NCBI GenBank assembly: GCA_027563935.2
Contig: CM050449.1
Coordinates: 53,709,949 to 53,773,948, forward strand
Direction of reading: 5' to 3'
Source of the DNA: Costus lasius
Taxonomy: Eukaryota > Streptophyta > Magnoliopsida > Zingiberales > Costaceae
DNA: 64,000 bases
Both the position numbers and the translations under genes were made by a program. The notes beneath the pieces were generated by a model that worked only from the letters and a program-made list of their open reading frames with translations, did no database searches and had not been told where the DNA came from. Positions 1 to 10,922 of the stretch are shown here, piece by piece; position 1 is the first letter of the stretch; each line of letters begins with the position of its first letter.

Positions 1-1
1 T

Positions 2-2887
2 GGAAACGGGGCACGGGTTGCTGCTGTTGCTGTAGGAGACTATTTCATTTCTTTACCATCTGGCATTGTATTGGAATTAAACAATTGTTATTTTGTACCC
101 AGTATTACCAAGAATATTATCTCTATTCCTGCTCTTGTCAGGAAAGGATTTGCCTTTGAATGCAATATTTCAAAGTGTGTTTTATCTTGTGATAATATTG
201 TGTATGCAACTGGTTCAATTAACAATGGGTTGTTCATGTTGGACATGGAAAATTCTATACAAAACATTGATAATAAGAAAGCCAAGTATGCTGATGACAG
301 CACCTTGCTATGGCATAGTCGTTTAGGCCATATTAACGAGAAGCGCATTAAGCGGTTGCATGATCATGGACTGCTGGGATCATTCTCCTATGAGGAGATT
401 GATACATGCAAAGCTTGTTTGATGGGTAAAATGACGAAGTCACCTTTTTCTAATAAAGGTCAAAGGGCTTCAGGTTTACTTGACCTTATACACAGTGATG
501 TGTGTGGGCCATTTAGTAAACATGCCAGAGGTGGCTATCAGTACTTCATTACCTTTACTGATGATTTCAGTAGGTATGGGTACGTCTATTTGATGAGACA
601 TAAGAGTGAATCTTTTGACAAGTTCAAAGAGTTCAAAAATGAAGTACAGAATCAGCTAGGCCGAAATATCAAGGCACTTCGCTCAGATCGAGGTGGAGAA
701 TACTTGAGTCATGCGTTTACTGACTATCTAAAGGAGTGTGGGATTATCTCACAGCTCACTCCGCCAGGAACACTACAATGGAATGGTGTGTCCGAGAGGA
801 GAAATAGAACGTTACTTGATATGGTTCGTTCTATGATGAGTCAGGCTACTCTTCCATACTCCTTTTGGGGTTTTGCACTGGAAACAGCTGCAAAGGTACT
901 AAACCGAGTGCCATCCAAGGCAGTTTCAAAGACGCCATATGAGTTATGGTATGGGAAACAGCCGAGCTTGACATTTATCAGGATCTGGGGTTGCGAGGCT
1001 TATGTCAAAAAGCTCGCCTCTGGGAAACTGGAGAGCAGATATGAGAAATGTATCTTTGTCGGTTACCCTAAGGAAACTAAGGGTTATTATTTCTACGATC
1101 CCAAAGAGAACAAAGTTTTTGTTGCTCGGACGGCCATATTTCTTGAGAAGGAATTTCTTCTGCAAGAGGCCAGTGGGAGAGAAATAAAGCTGGATGAGAT
1201 TCCAGAGGAAGGACAAAGTAGTCAAGCACAATTGGATGTGCCTGAGCCGGTAGATCAGGTTATTGAACAACCTGAGGCTCAAATAATACGGGAACCGCGA
1301 AGATCGGGAAGGATCCGTCGTCAGCCTGAGCGCTATGACGGAGTCTACATCATTGATAATGATGAACCCCTCACTTATGCGGATGCGGTCAGTGGACCGG
1401 AGTCAGCTAGATGGCTTGAAGCTATGCGAGCCGAGATGGACTCCATGTCAGATAACCAGGTCTGGGATTTGGTTGATCCGCCTCCGGGAGTAATCCCTAT
1501 AGGCTGTAAATGGATCTTCAAGAAGAAGATTGACATGGATGGTAACGTTGTTACCTATAAAGGCAGGCTAGTTGCGAAAGGTTTCAAACAAATCTACGGG
1601 TTAGATTATGATGAAACTTTCTCTCCTGTAGCCATGTTTAAGTCTATTCGGATTCTTTTCGCGATAGCAGCATATTATGATTATGAGATCTGGCAGATGG
1701 ATGTGAAGACTGCTTTCCTTAATGAAAATCTGGATGAGGATGTGTATATGACACAACCTGAAGGTTTCACTAATCCATCAGATCGTCATAAAATATGCAA
1801 GTTAAAGAAGTCCATTTATGGACTTAAGCAAGCATCAAGAAGCTGGAATATTCGTTTTGATGAATCAATCTCTGAGTTTGGCTTCATCAAGAACGAAGAT
1901 GACCCGTGCGTATATAAGAGGTTTAGTGGGAGCGTAATTACATTCCTAATCCTCTACGTCGATGATATCTTGATCATTGGAAATGATATTCCTGAAATGC
2001 ATGCTGTTAAAGCATGGTTAAGGAAATGTTTCCAGATGAAAGATCTAGGAGAAGCAGCCTATGTATTAGGTGTGAAGATCTACAGAGATAGATCTAAGAG
2101 GCTTCTCGGGCTGTGCCAGAGTACTTACATCGATAAAGTCCTGGAGAGATTTCATTTAGAGAATTCTAAACGAGGATATCTTCCAGTCAGACATGGTCTG
2201 AATCTTTCGAAGAGTCAGTGTCCACAAACACGGACTGAGAAAGATGAAATGGACAATACGCCTTATGCTTCGGCTATTGGGTCCATTATGTATGCGATGT
2301 TGTGTACTCGCCCAGACGTCGCTTACGGGTTAAGCGTGACCAGTCGATTCCAAAGTAATCCAGGTTTGGCGCACTGGATTGCAGTCAAGAACATTTTAAA
2401 ATATCTGCGGAGGACCAAAGATATGTTCTTGATATATGGTGGTCAGGAAGAACTCAGTATAGAAGGATATACTGACGCTTCGTTCCAGTCAGACCAGGAT
2501 GATTTCCGATCGCAATCAGGCTATGTTTTTAGCTTGAATGGTGGAGCAGTGGTGTGGAAGAGTTTCAAACAGTCAACTGTTGCTGATTCCACAACAGAAG
2601 CCGAGTATGTTGTAGCCTCGGAAGCATCCAAGGAGGCAGTGTGGATTCGTAAGTTCGTGAGAGAACTTGGTGTTGTTCCTTCGAGTGCAGATCCTTTGGT
2701 TATCTTCTGTGATAACACTGGAGCAATCGCACAAGCAAAGGAACCACGGTCGCACCAGAAGTCCAAGCACATACAGAGACGATTTCATTTGATCCGGGAG
2801 ATCATTGATCGAGGCGAGATCAAGATTTGCAAGGTTCATACAGATGACAATCTGGCAGACCCGCTTACCAAGCCTCTGGCGCAGTAG
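2..2887 (+). CDS. copia gag-pol polyprotein, 3' portion with premature stop
   Basis: The reading frame is open from the left window edge. In order it encodes the end of the protease region, the GAG-pre-integrase zinc finger (WHSRLGH, about 310-330), an integrase core with SDRGGEY (about 685) and VSERRNRT (about 790), the copia reverse transcriptase with YVDD (about 1957-1968), and RNase H with YTDASF and STTEAEY. These parts copy RNA to cDNA and integrate it. The frame stops 17 codons early compared with Ang2, because a CAG codon reads TAG at 2885-2887. Another difference from its relatives is a Gly to Glu change in the AFLNGN motif of RT. The early stop removes only the extreme C-terminus, after the RNase H motifs, so enzymatic function might survive. 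Activity cannot be judged without the missing 5' half. Confidence 0.9.
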   Translation, partial: GNGARVAAVAVGDYFISLPSGIVLELNNCYFVPSITKNIISIPALVRKGFAFECNISKCVLSCDNIVYATGSINNGLFMLDMENSIQNIDNKKAKYADDSTLLWHSRLGHINEKRIKRLHDHGLLGSFSYEEIDTCKACLMGKMTKSPFSNKGQRASGLLDLIHSDVCGPFSKHARGGYQYFITFTDDFSRYGYVYLMRHKSESFDKFKEFKNEVQNQLGRNIKALRSDRGGEYLSHAFTDYLKECGIISQLTPPGTLQWNGVSERRNRTLLDMVRSMMSQATLPYSFWGFALETAAKVLNRVPSKAVSKTPYELWYGKQPSLTFIRIWGCEAYVKKLASGKLESRYEKCIFVGYPKETKGYYFYDPKENKVFVARTAIFLEKEFLLQEASGREIKLDEIPEEGQSSQAQLDVPEPVDQVIEQPEAQIIREPRRSGRIRRQPERYDGVYIIDNDEPLTYADAVSGPESARWLEAMRAEMDSMSDNQVWDLVDPPPGVIPIGCKWIFKKKIDMDGNVVTYKGRLVAKGFKQIYGLDYDETFSPVAMFKSIRILFAIAAYYDYEIWQMDVKTAFLNENLDEDVYMTQPEGFTNPSDRHKICKLKKSIYGLKQASRSWNIRFDESISEFGFIKNEDDPCVYKRFSGSVITFLILYVDDILIIGNDIPEMHAVKAWLRKCFQMKDLGEAAYVLGVKIYRDRSKRLLGLCQSTYIDKVLERFHLENSKRGYLPVRHGLNLSKSQCPQTRTEKDEMDNTPYASAIGSIMYAMLCTRPDVAYGLSVTSRFQSNPGLAHWIAVKNILKYLRRTKDMFLIYGGQEELSIEGYTDASFQSDQDDFRSQSGYVFSLNGGAVVWKSFKQSTVADSTTEAEYVVASEASKEAVWIRKFVRELGVVPSSADPLVIFCDNTGAIAQAKEPRSHQKSKHIQRRFHLIREIIDRGEIKICKVHTDDNLADPLTKPLAQ

Positions 2888-2958
2888 AAGCATGAGAAGC
2901 ACTGTAACAATATGGGTTTGAGATTTCTCAACCATTAGATTAAGTGCAAGTGGGAGAT

Positions 2959-4672
2959 TGTTGGGGTATGCCCTTAAGGCTAATGTTTGAGGCCTTGGGA
3001 TTGTAAAAGTATCATGTAATAAACTCTTATGTTTATAAAGGCATGGTTATTATTCAGGTTGCTACCTTGTCTGCTGTAATAAGTGTACTTCTGAATAATG
3101 TCTCAAAGCTGTTCAGCTAGGCTGACATGCATATGTCCTTAGTCGAGATATCTTGGTGAACATGAGACAGCCTTGATATGATTGAGACTAATATGTGTTC
3201 TAATCTTATAGGATGCTTCGAGCATGGAATAAGATGTAGACTCATGGGTACATTGGATGTACTGGACAGACCCTACTAGGATATTCAATTGCTTGTCACA
3301 ATGTGAATGATCCTTGTAAGCACCAAGTGGCACATGTCCTCTGACTTGAGATCACTTGTGTTTCTAAATGATGATTGTCATTGTCTTGAGGTAGTTCAAT
3401 ATCATTTGAAACATAATGATTATAGACTATCTTGGATGGTGAGCTTGAATCAGGTTAGGGCACTAGTGATAGACATAGGATTGCCGTCTCCTTGTTTAAG
3501 GAGTGTGATGTTCTAAAGGGCCCCCCTATATGAGATGATTGAGATAGTGTATGGCCATACCCAGATGACTATGTTCATCTGATCTAATCATGCTCATCGT
3601 ATTGGAGTTACAAGCTTGACCCGCTTGTCCAATAAGAACATCCAGTGGCAAAGGACACATGTATGCCTAGTGAAGTTGATTCACACTTGTGCTGTGGTTT
3701 GGGTGAAGTCTTGGAAGACTCTTTCCTTTATATCGGGAGACAGTGATGTGTTGCTAGATACCCCTCACTGATCGTGATAACGAAAGTTATCGTTACCGAC
3801 ATTTAAAGGAAACCCTCAGGGTCGCACAATTTGATGATATGGCTTACTTAAGTCAGATCGTGTGGACTGAATTGTTTGGGTTCAGTTTAAAGGGATAGAG
3901 GCTCTGATTGTAAGTGAGATCTGGTCTGATCATGTTTGATTGATTGGGACTTGAGATCGGTAAGCTTCGATCGAGAGTATTGATGCTAGATCGGTGAGAT
4001 CAAGAGTATCACGAGATCAACGGTTAGATATTGAACCATTGGTTCAATGAGATCTAGACCATGGCTTGGGCTGGTTTAATTTGGTTCTTGAACCAAATTG
4101 AAATGGATTGAAGTGGCTTGAACCGGTTCACAAGGGTGAACGCTTGGTTCAAGGGGTTAGGCGTTTTGGTTCGGTAATGGGCGCATAGCTTCATCTCTTC
4201 CATTTATGGAAAGTATTGAAGGCGACTTCACCTTAACGCCAAAGCGTTTTGAACGCTCGACTTCACTCCTCTCTTCTCAACGTTCATCCTTGGAGGTGAG
4301 GGCATTCGGACGAGAAGAGGAGGAAGGTTGCTCTGGCCAAGCTTGATCTCCAAAACTCCTTCACGCGACAAGGGATACTTTGGAGCCTTGCTAGCACAAG
4401 GGACGTTCAAGGTGTAGGCCTTCTTCTTCTTGTGTGCGATTCCTTTGGAGAAGTTCTCTTTGAACTTTGCTTCCAAGCCGACATCCGATCTATGGCATTG
4501 GTATGATCACATTCTTGATCTAATGAAATATCATAGTTGATCATATGAGCACATAAGCGATTGAATTCTTGAAACCCTAGCGAAATGCATGCGCCCCCTT
4601 GTTTAGGGTTTTCGGCCCCCCTCTTGAAAGGGGTTTGATCCGCTTGCACTCCCCCTTGAAGGGGACCCTTCA
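2959..4672 (+). repeat. 3' LTR of Ang1
   Basis: The LTR starts TGTTGGGGTATGCCC directly after the polypurine tract CAAGTGGGAGAT (2947-2958) and ends GGGGACCCTTCA, 1,714 bp later. It carries family landmarks found in all nine Angela LTRs here: TTTATATCGGGAGA (a candidate TATA region), the inverted repeat CCTTGCTAGCACAAGG and a terminal CCCCTTGAAGGGG hairpin. It is 23-34 bp longer than the other copies and visibly more diverged near its 3' end. Confidence 0.92.
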
Positions 4673-5512
4673 TCCTGTGCATATCGAAGATTCGCTAGTA
4701 TATTGTTTCAGTCTTTGTATATCAGTCAAGTATATTTCAAGTATGTTATTGTTTTCAGTATCCACGTTGTGGACAGCATAACCAGTTTTCTAGTATCCAC
4801 ATGTGTGGACAATTACATGTTATATTGAGCACATACCCAGTAGTACCCACTCTGTGGACAGATCGAGGTCCTCAGTTAGTATGCATCGGGATTCGTGACG
4901 CATGGTAGCGCGTGTGTTCACCATGTAAGGTGTGATACACCTTATCATGCGTATTCGGGGTGACGACCCCACAAGCCAGTAGGTATTGCTCATAGTTGTT
5001 TCATTGCATGGTATCAGTTTTCATATTTGACACAGATAACCCAGTTACACCAGTTTATCTAATTGCATTATAGTTTTCAGTTCCTAGTATTTAGTTTCAG
5101 TTTCCAGTATTAGTTCCCAGCTTTAAGTTTACAGTTTTCAGCATTTAGTTGTTACAATTTTGTTGTTCATGATTCTTGCTAGTTTCCCTCCTTTGAATCT
5201 AAGGACTACCCTTTCTTCTGGGGAGAGGCTTACTCAGCAATGTTTTGCTGAGTCTTGTTGATATTGCAGGTACTGGTCTGGACTAATGAAATAAAGGCTT
5301 GAATATAAAGTATTACTTGATGGCTTATTCTTGAAGAATGGTGATTCTAGTACTAAAAAAAGTGATTAGCTGAGATCTGAGTGTTGTAAAAGTGTACTCT
5401 GATGTCTGTAATTGTAAAGAGATTTTTTGTAGCAGTAGAATTATATTGTTGTTCCTAGATTCTAAAGTAATAATAGATTCTTTTATTTTAGATTTAAAAT
5501 CAGGGTGTAACA
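4673..5512 (+). repeat. chromovirus-like (Del/Tekay type) LTR, 3' part
   Basis: This stretch of 840 bp contains no gene. Its right end reads GGGTGTAACA, the inverted counterpart of the TGTTACACCC start that is usual in Del/Tekay gypsy LTRs. Just upstream, AT-rich sequence follows a TTGATATTGCAGGT-like segment, and AAATAAAG could act as a polyadenylation signal. Athila integrase sequence resumes immediately to the right, so this appears to be the 3' LTR of an element that interrupted Ath1 and was later cut by Ang1. The family call rests on the LTR end and general style only, since no coding part is in the window. Confidence 0.5.
4758..4860 (+). other. three spaced GTAYCCAC..GTGGACA hairpins
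   Basis: Three short inverted repeats lie at 4758-4776, 4793-4811 and 4843-4860. Each has the form GTATCCAC or GTACCCAC, a 2-4 base centre, then GTGGACA. They sit inside the chromovirus-like LTR. No protein explains them. They could be repeated protein-binding sites in a promoter or RNA hairpins. Confidence 0.6.
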
Positions 5513-5518
5513 ATAGGT

Positions 5519-5956
5519 ATGTCTCCTTTTCAATTGATTTATGGTAAATCATGTCACCTTCCTGTAGAGCTCGAGCACAAGGCGTTCTGGGCAATCAGAG
5601 CATTGAATTTTGACTTGAAGAGCGCGGGTGAAAAACAAAGATTACAAATAAATGAGCTTGATGAGATTAGACTCTCTGCCTATGAAAACGCAAAGATCTA
5701 TAAGGAGAGGACTAAGAGGTGGCATGACCAACACATACTCAGAAAGGAATTCCAACTAGGTGACTTCGTTCTTTTGTTTGATTCTAGGTTGAGGCTCTTT
5801 CCCGGTAAACTTAAATCTCGATGGTCTGGACCTTTTCAAGTAAAGAAGACCTATACATATGGAGCTGTTGATATATGGAGTGAAGAGAAAGGAATATTCA
5901 AGGTTAATGGACAGAGATTGAAACACTACTATCATGATGAACAAATTGAACAATGA
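5519..5956 (+). pseudogene. Athila integrase C-terminal part (Ath1)
   Basis: The 145 codons begin [15 protein letters not shown] and contain [18 protein letters not shown] and SRWSGPFQV, the end of the integrase core and the C-terminal DNA-binding region typical of Athila-type gypsy integrases. The catalytic DDE residues would lie upstream and were separated by the insertion ending at 5512, so this piece cannot work alone. It is about 65% identical by eye to the minus-strand copy at 35671-36261. The stop at 5954-5956 precedes the non-coding spacer. Confidence 0.85.
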
Positions 5957-6151
5957 GAGAATTTTCTACTTGATGAGTGCAGAAACGTCAAGCTAATGAC
6001 CATTAAATTAGCGCTTCTTGGGAGGCAATCCAAGCCATTTTTTGCCTTGTTTTTGGTTTGTTTTTGTCTTAATTTATTTTGTTTAGGGTTAATTTTTCTT
6101 TTTCTCATTTTTTGATAAGTTTTTAGCGATTTTTTGTGAATTTTTACAAAA

Positions 6152-6490
6152 TACGGCACTACCGTAAATGTTTTACGGTACCATAATTCATGCTAATTAT
6201 TTACAGAGAAATTTTGAGGATTTTTGCACTACCTTGGAAACATTTACGGTACCGTAATTTTTTCCGTTTTCATACAGAAGGTTTTGAGTGTTTGAGCGTT
6301 TTTACGCCACTACCGTAGAAAATTTTACGGCACTACCGTAGAAAATTTTACGACACCCGCATTTTTGGGCGATTTTGTCCAGAGAAATTTTGAGAATTAC
6401 GGTACCATAATCTGGTGTTGTTTTCTGCCAAAATTCTATAGCCATTTTACGGCACTAACGTAAAAGTCTTTACGGTACCATAATTTTTCT
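6152..6490 (+). repeat. cluster of TACGGnACnnCCGTA palindromes (Ath1 spacer)
   Basis: Between the integrase stop and the start of ORF-1 lie several copies of a short dyad. Clear examples are TACGGCACTACCGTA at 6152-6166, the perfect palindrome TTACGGTACCGTAA at 6244-6257 and TTACGGCACTACCGTA at 6325-6340, with decayed copies at about 6172-6186 and 6447-6483. The same motif clusters in the U3 part of Athila LTRs elsewhere in the window. The rest of 5957-6953 is T-rich sequence with a CT-rich stretch just before ORF-1 and shows no gene. Confidence 0.85.
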
Positions 6491-6953
6491 GACCCCACGT
6501 TTTCACATGCCGTATCTAGGGTTCGGCGCACTGTTCTTAGTTTTTTTTTTCACACGATTTCATGCCGACCTCTCGGATTTCTTCGAGTTCTTGCTTCCCT
6601 AACCCTCTTGCGACCTTTCCTTGCGATTTCCATCCGATTTCTAGCAGTGATTTGGGCGATTTTGAGCTCGATTGAGCTCTTCCGTAGCTATTCCGCCGCA
6701 ATTTTCACTCCTCTCGTTTTCTTTCATCCGAGCACCAATCGAAATGCTTCCAACTTCAGAAAGCTTCAAGGGGGGTAGAGGATCATTCCCCAAGTTGATT
6801 TGAAGCTCGACCCCAACCCAGAAGTCTAGATCTGAAGCTTGAATCCAGCCCCGTTTTCAGCCTAGGCACCCCTTTTTGTAACACTTCCTGTTCCGATTTT
6901 CTTCAGTAGATTTCTTGCTTCTCTTGCACATTATAATTTCACCGGTCAAGAGA

Positions 6954-7936
6954 ATGGTATCGAAGAAGAAGGGGAAGGCACCCGCTGAAACTCTAGTGCC
7001 ATATCATTTTCAGAGATGAAACCCAAGAACAACGATACAACCAACTGCTTACTCGACGAGTTGTGAAAAGAAATACACTGACACAAGAACTTTGGAACTC
7101 TTAGGATTGAAGGATGATGTTTATTGGATGTTTGACAAGATGCGTTTGAGGCAATTTTTTAACATGACACCTCAAACATACCTCCCTATTGTTTTAGAAT
7201 TTCTTAGTAGTCTGGAAGTGAGTTGGGATGAGTATATGGATCATACAGCTGAAGGAGAAATTAGTTTCAGAATGGCAAATGAAGATAGGAAGCTCTCGTT
7301 CAAGGAAATTTGACGTATATTCCATCTTCTACAGAGAGGGCGCACTAAGCCGCCCATTGGATTCATTGAGCGTATTTTTTGGAGTCAAATCTTGTTAGAG
7401 ACTCGATTTTCACCATCAACGCACGAGCCTCAAGTATCTCGAACCCATGCATCAGATATGCCCACCGCGTACTTGCACACACCGTATTCGGGCGAGGAGA
7501 TAGCGACGGCATGGTCCGTCATGCTGAGTTATATTTTCTTTCGAGTATGCTACATGGTTATATAATAGATGTAGCTTTCTTTTTCATGAGACATCTTGAT
7601 AAGGTGGCTAGAGCCAAGAGAGGATCGATAGTGACAGGAGGGTTTCTTACACCTATGGCACTATTCTTAGGAATTGAGCCCTACGTTCTTGAGGTTGCTA
7701 GAGGCAACACAAGGATAGACATTGAGTCTTGCATCGCAATGAAGATGATTATACAAGATGGCGAAACCTATTGTTTAATCTTGAAGCTTGGACTTCTAGC
7801 ATTACCATTGCCTAATCCTGGACAAACTTCAGTGCAAAACCTTGAGAACTGGAAGTTGTCACCGAGTTGAGTGTCTTATGCCACACCTGCACCAGAGACA
7901 TCAATACCACCACCACCCCCTACTTGGGGTGATGAC
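6954..7936 (+). pseudogene. Athila ORF-1 (env-position protein), 5' part, broken
   Basis: A likely start at 6954 begins MVSKKKGKAPAETLVP but meets a stop at 7017. Recognisable coding resumes in other frames at 7092-7313 (LGLKDDVYWMFDKM, typical of Athila ORF-1) and 7379-7870 (RGGFLTPMALFLGIEP-like text). A proline-rich stretch then leads into the Ang2 insertion site. In the family this ORF lies after pol, in the position of an env gene, and its function is unknown. There are at least one nonsense codon and two frame changes, so the gene is dead. Confidence 0.75.
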
Positions 7937-7940
7937 CCAT

Positions 7941-9631
7941 TGTTGGGGTATGCCCTTAAGGCTAATGTTTGAGGCCTGTGGGAATGTATCTGTATCATGT
8001 AATAAACTGTTATGTTTATAAAGGCATGGTTGTTATTCAGTTAGCTACATTGTCTGCTGCAATATATGTTCTTCTGAATAATGTCTCAAAGCTGTTCAGC
8101 TAGGCTGACATGCAGTTAAGTCCTTAGTCGATGTATCTTGGTGAACATGAGACAGCCTTGATATGGTTAAGACTAATATGTGTTCTAATCTTATAGGATG
8201 CTTCGAGCATGGAATAAGATGTAGACTCATGGGTACATTGGATGTACTGGACAGACCCTACTAGGATGTTCAATTGTTTGTCACAATGTGAATATTCCTT
8301 GTATATGACAAGTGGCACATTTCCTCTGACTTGAGATTACTTGTGTTTTCTAAATGATGATTGTCATTATTTTGAGGTAGTTCAATATCATTTGAAACAT
8401 AATGATTATAGACTAACTTGGATGATGAGCTTGAGTCAGGTTAGGGCACTAATGATAGACATAGGATTGCCGTCTCCTTGTTTAAGGAGTGTGATGTTCT
8501 AAAGGGGCCCCCTGGATGAGATGATTGAGAAAAGAGTATGGCCATACCCAGGTGACTATGTTCATCTGATCTAATCATGCTCATCATATTGGAGTTACAA
8601 GCTTGACACGCTTGTCCAATAAGAACGTCCAGTGGTAAAGGAAATATGCATGCCTTGTGATTTGATTCACACTTGTGCTGTGGTATGGGTGTAGTCTTGG
8701 AAGACTCTTTCCTTTATATCGGGAGACAGTGATGTGTTGCTAGATACCCCTCACTGATCGTGATAATGTAAGTTATCGTTACCGACATTTAAAGGAAACC
8801 CTCAGGGTCGCACAATTTGATGATATGGCTTACTTAAGTCAGATCGTGTGGACTGAATTGTTTGAGTTCAGTTTGAAGGGATTTAATCTCTGATTGTAAG
8901 TGAGATCTGGTCTGATCATGTTTGATTGATTAGGGCTTCATATCGGTAAGCTTCGATTGAGAGATTGGATGCTAGATCGGTCAGATCAGAAGCATTAAGA
9001 GATCAACGGTCAGATCAAGAACCTTGTGGTTTAATTATGATTTGGACTAGTTGCTTGGCTTATTTGGTTTGTGAACCGAACCAAAGTGAACCAGCTCAAA
9101 TGAGCGCATGGTTCAAAAAGGGGGAAGAGAGATTTGCGACTTGGTGTGCGCATGTGAACGTTGAGAGGTGGTTTGCTATTTTTAGATAGCAACTCCCTAA
9201 ACGTGACCACGCTCCACGCTTCTCTTCTTGACGCCTCTTCTCGCCTCGCCTCTCCACTAGTCGAAACAAGTTTTCTCTTGTGTCGTGAAGAAGGTGGACG
9301 AAGAAGGAAAAGAAAATTTGCCAAGAAGTTTTCATCCCTTTCCATTCGATCAAGGACACTTTGGAGCCTTGCTAGCACAAGGAGCGACAAAGAGTTTGCC
9401 ATCATCCTCTTGTGTGCGAATCCCTTTGGAGAAGAAGCAATTGACTCTTTGCTTCCAAGGCAACATCTAGGCTATGGCGATGGTATGATCGTTTTCATTA
9501 ATCTTTATTAGCCTTTTATCGAGTTGATCATTTAACATGCAAGTTGATCCTATAACCCTAATTTCCGCAAGACAAAGTTTTATATGCGCCATCACTTTAG
9601 GGTTATGCTCCCCCTTGAAGGGGACTCTTCA
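7941..9631 (+). repeat. 5' LTR of Ang2
   Basis: It starts TGTTGGGGTATGCCC and ends GGGGACTCTTCA. TTTATATCGGGAGA at about 8714 is the best TATA candidate, which would put the RNA start roughly 800 bp into the LTR. An antisense ORF of 64 codons lies at 8124-8318 (see findings). Other small ORFs in the LTR have no recognisable domain. Confidence 0.95.
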
Positions 9632-9633
9632 AT

Positions 9634-9645
9634 TGGTATCAGAGC
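9634..9645 (+). other. primer binding site (initiator Met tRNA)
   Basis: TGGTATCAGAGC lies two bases after the 5' LTR and matches the 3' end of plant initiator-Met tRNA, the usual primer for Ty1/copia reverse transcription. Confidence 0.95.
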
Positions 9646-10556
9646 AGGTTCTTAATGTATGTTATGTTGATTGCTTGATGCTTTACGTGATCCATAAATG
9701 TGCTAGTCAATAGATCTAATGTTTTCATGACATGCGTAACTACATACTTGTTGTAGAACATTTGTTGTATTTTGACGCATGTACATTGTATGCGCTTGTA
9801 ATAGTTTTGTTTCTTTAAAACTTAAACACTTGCGCGTATATCATTAGATCAAGGCCTTACAGTAAACCCTTAGACGGGTTATTAGGGTTGAAGTCACCCC
9901 CTAGGTTGGATCCAAAAGTCTGATCAGATCATCTGACAGCCTTGATGGGTTGACCACGTAGCACCTGTGCGATAGCACCTGGTGGCTACAGGTCGACTGC
10001 AGACAGGCGTGTAGCGATGTCTGATTGAGACGACCCATGAACGCACCTGAGTTAGGCCCGGGGTCACACCCGCTTGCCAGACCTCAGTGTGGTTGTTCAG
10101 CCCTGGCGCATGCATGGTTGACCTTATGGTCGACTCAAGTCAGTTAGGACTTGGTGCATGCAAGGGCAGTGGATCTGACTAGGTTGGATGAGTGGATCCC
10201 TAGTAATGGACCGTTGTAAGGTTGTAGGGCAAATAAGGAAAAATTAAAATTGATCCCATGGGGTTTTTCGAAAATTTTAATTTTTATGTTGGATCACATG
10301 ATTGCTGAATGGATGCATATGTTTGTCTATTTAGTCTTATGTGGGCTGCCCATATTAATTGTGTGCTGTGCTGGGGCCTGCGTGCCTGGGATTTAAATTG
10401 TAAATTAATTATTGTGATCTGCGCATCACATTGCTTTAATTTATAAAATGTTATTGACCTGCGTGTCAATCTTGTCTAGATAGTTAAATTTGTAATTTAA
10501 TTAGACAAGAGCACAGAGCACACTTGGCAGTGGCGCATGCAGCAGTGGCTTGACCA

Positions 10557-10607
10557 GGTGGGAGGTCTAGGGTTCGACCCTAGGACCAGGCGCATTTTCC
10601 TGGTGGG
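10557..10607 (+). promoter_or_regulatory. B-box/T-arm-like module between direct repeats
   Basis: GGTTCGACCC sits inside the inverted repeat CTAGGG...CCCTAG, resembling a tRNA T-arm and the internal B box of RNA polymerase III promoters. TGGCTTGACCAGGTGG just upstream is a weak A-box candidate. GGTGGG occurs at both ends (10557-10562, 10602-10607). Ang5 has the module with GGTTCGACTC. Ang6 lacks exactly the stretch between the two GGTGGG repeats. A captured tRNA-derived SINE piece is possible. Confidence 0.5.
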
Positions 10608-10758
10608 CGCACCAGAGCTGCAATTGGCGCTTGGGCCCTGGTATGGGCCAGATGAGCAGCAAAAGACCCATGAAGAGCAAGTGAAGACTTAAACTAGGTT
10701 AAGGTCTTCTAGGGCTATGGGCTTTTACCACATAAGAACCATGCTTTCTTTTATTGCT

Positions 10759-10765
10759 TATATAA
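10759..10765 (+). promoter_or_regulatory. TATA-like box inside the leader
   Basis: TATATAA in the context CTTATATAAGTAG lies about 1.1 kb downstream of the 5' LTR and 700 bp upstream of gag. Ang5 keeps TATATAA at 44433-44439, and Ang6 has a decayed form. The copia solo LTR at 24343-27753 has a similar TTTATTATAAGTAG at about 27257-27270, where a real LTR promoter is expected. Confidence 0.35.
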
Positions 10766-10922
10766 GTAGAACAGCATGTTTTAATTTATCTTCTGCTATC
10801 ACCATAGGAATTGCATGATAGTGAAGAAGATAAAAAGACCGTGAAAATCCAACGCTAAATATCAAGCTCGTAAGCCTTCTGACGCGAAACCTCACTGTTC
10901 TGATTATCGTTGGAGCCGTGTT

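Larger units (their letters stand above)
1..4672 (+). mobile_element. Angela-like copia element, 3' part (Ang1)
   Basis: This is the 3' part of a Ty1/copia element: the end of pol followed by a complete 3' LTR. The 5' half lies left of the window, so its target duplication cannot be checked. The five bases after the LTR are TCCTG. The pol is close to that of the intact element at 7941-17053. The flanking DNA on the right is a different LTR, so this copy inserted into an older chromovirus-like element. Confidence 0.9.

Noticed and set aside
4591..4620. TTTAGGG words near LTR ends as telomere-like repeats
   Set aside because: Single occurrences inside LTRs, never in tandem.
7092..7870. Host gene between 5957 and 7936
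   Set aside because: The text matches Athila ORF-1, continues across Ang2 and is broken by stops, so it belongs to the retroelement.
9031..9511. ORFs of 116-124 codons near the end of the Ang2 LTRs (repeated at 16453-16933)
   Set aside because: They are identical only because the two LTRs are nearly identical. Other Angela LTRs do not keep these frames.
10545..10610. A genuine tRNA gene in the Angela leader
   Set aside because: Only a T-arm-like segment is present. No acceptor, D or anticodon arm can be folded around it.
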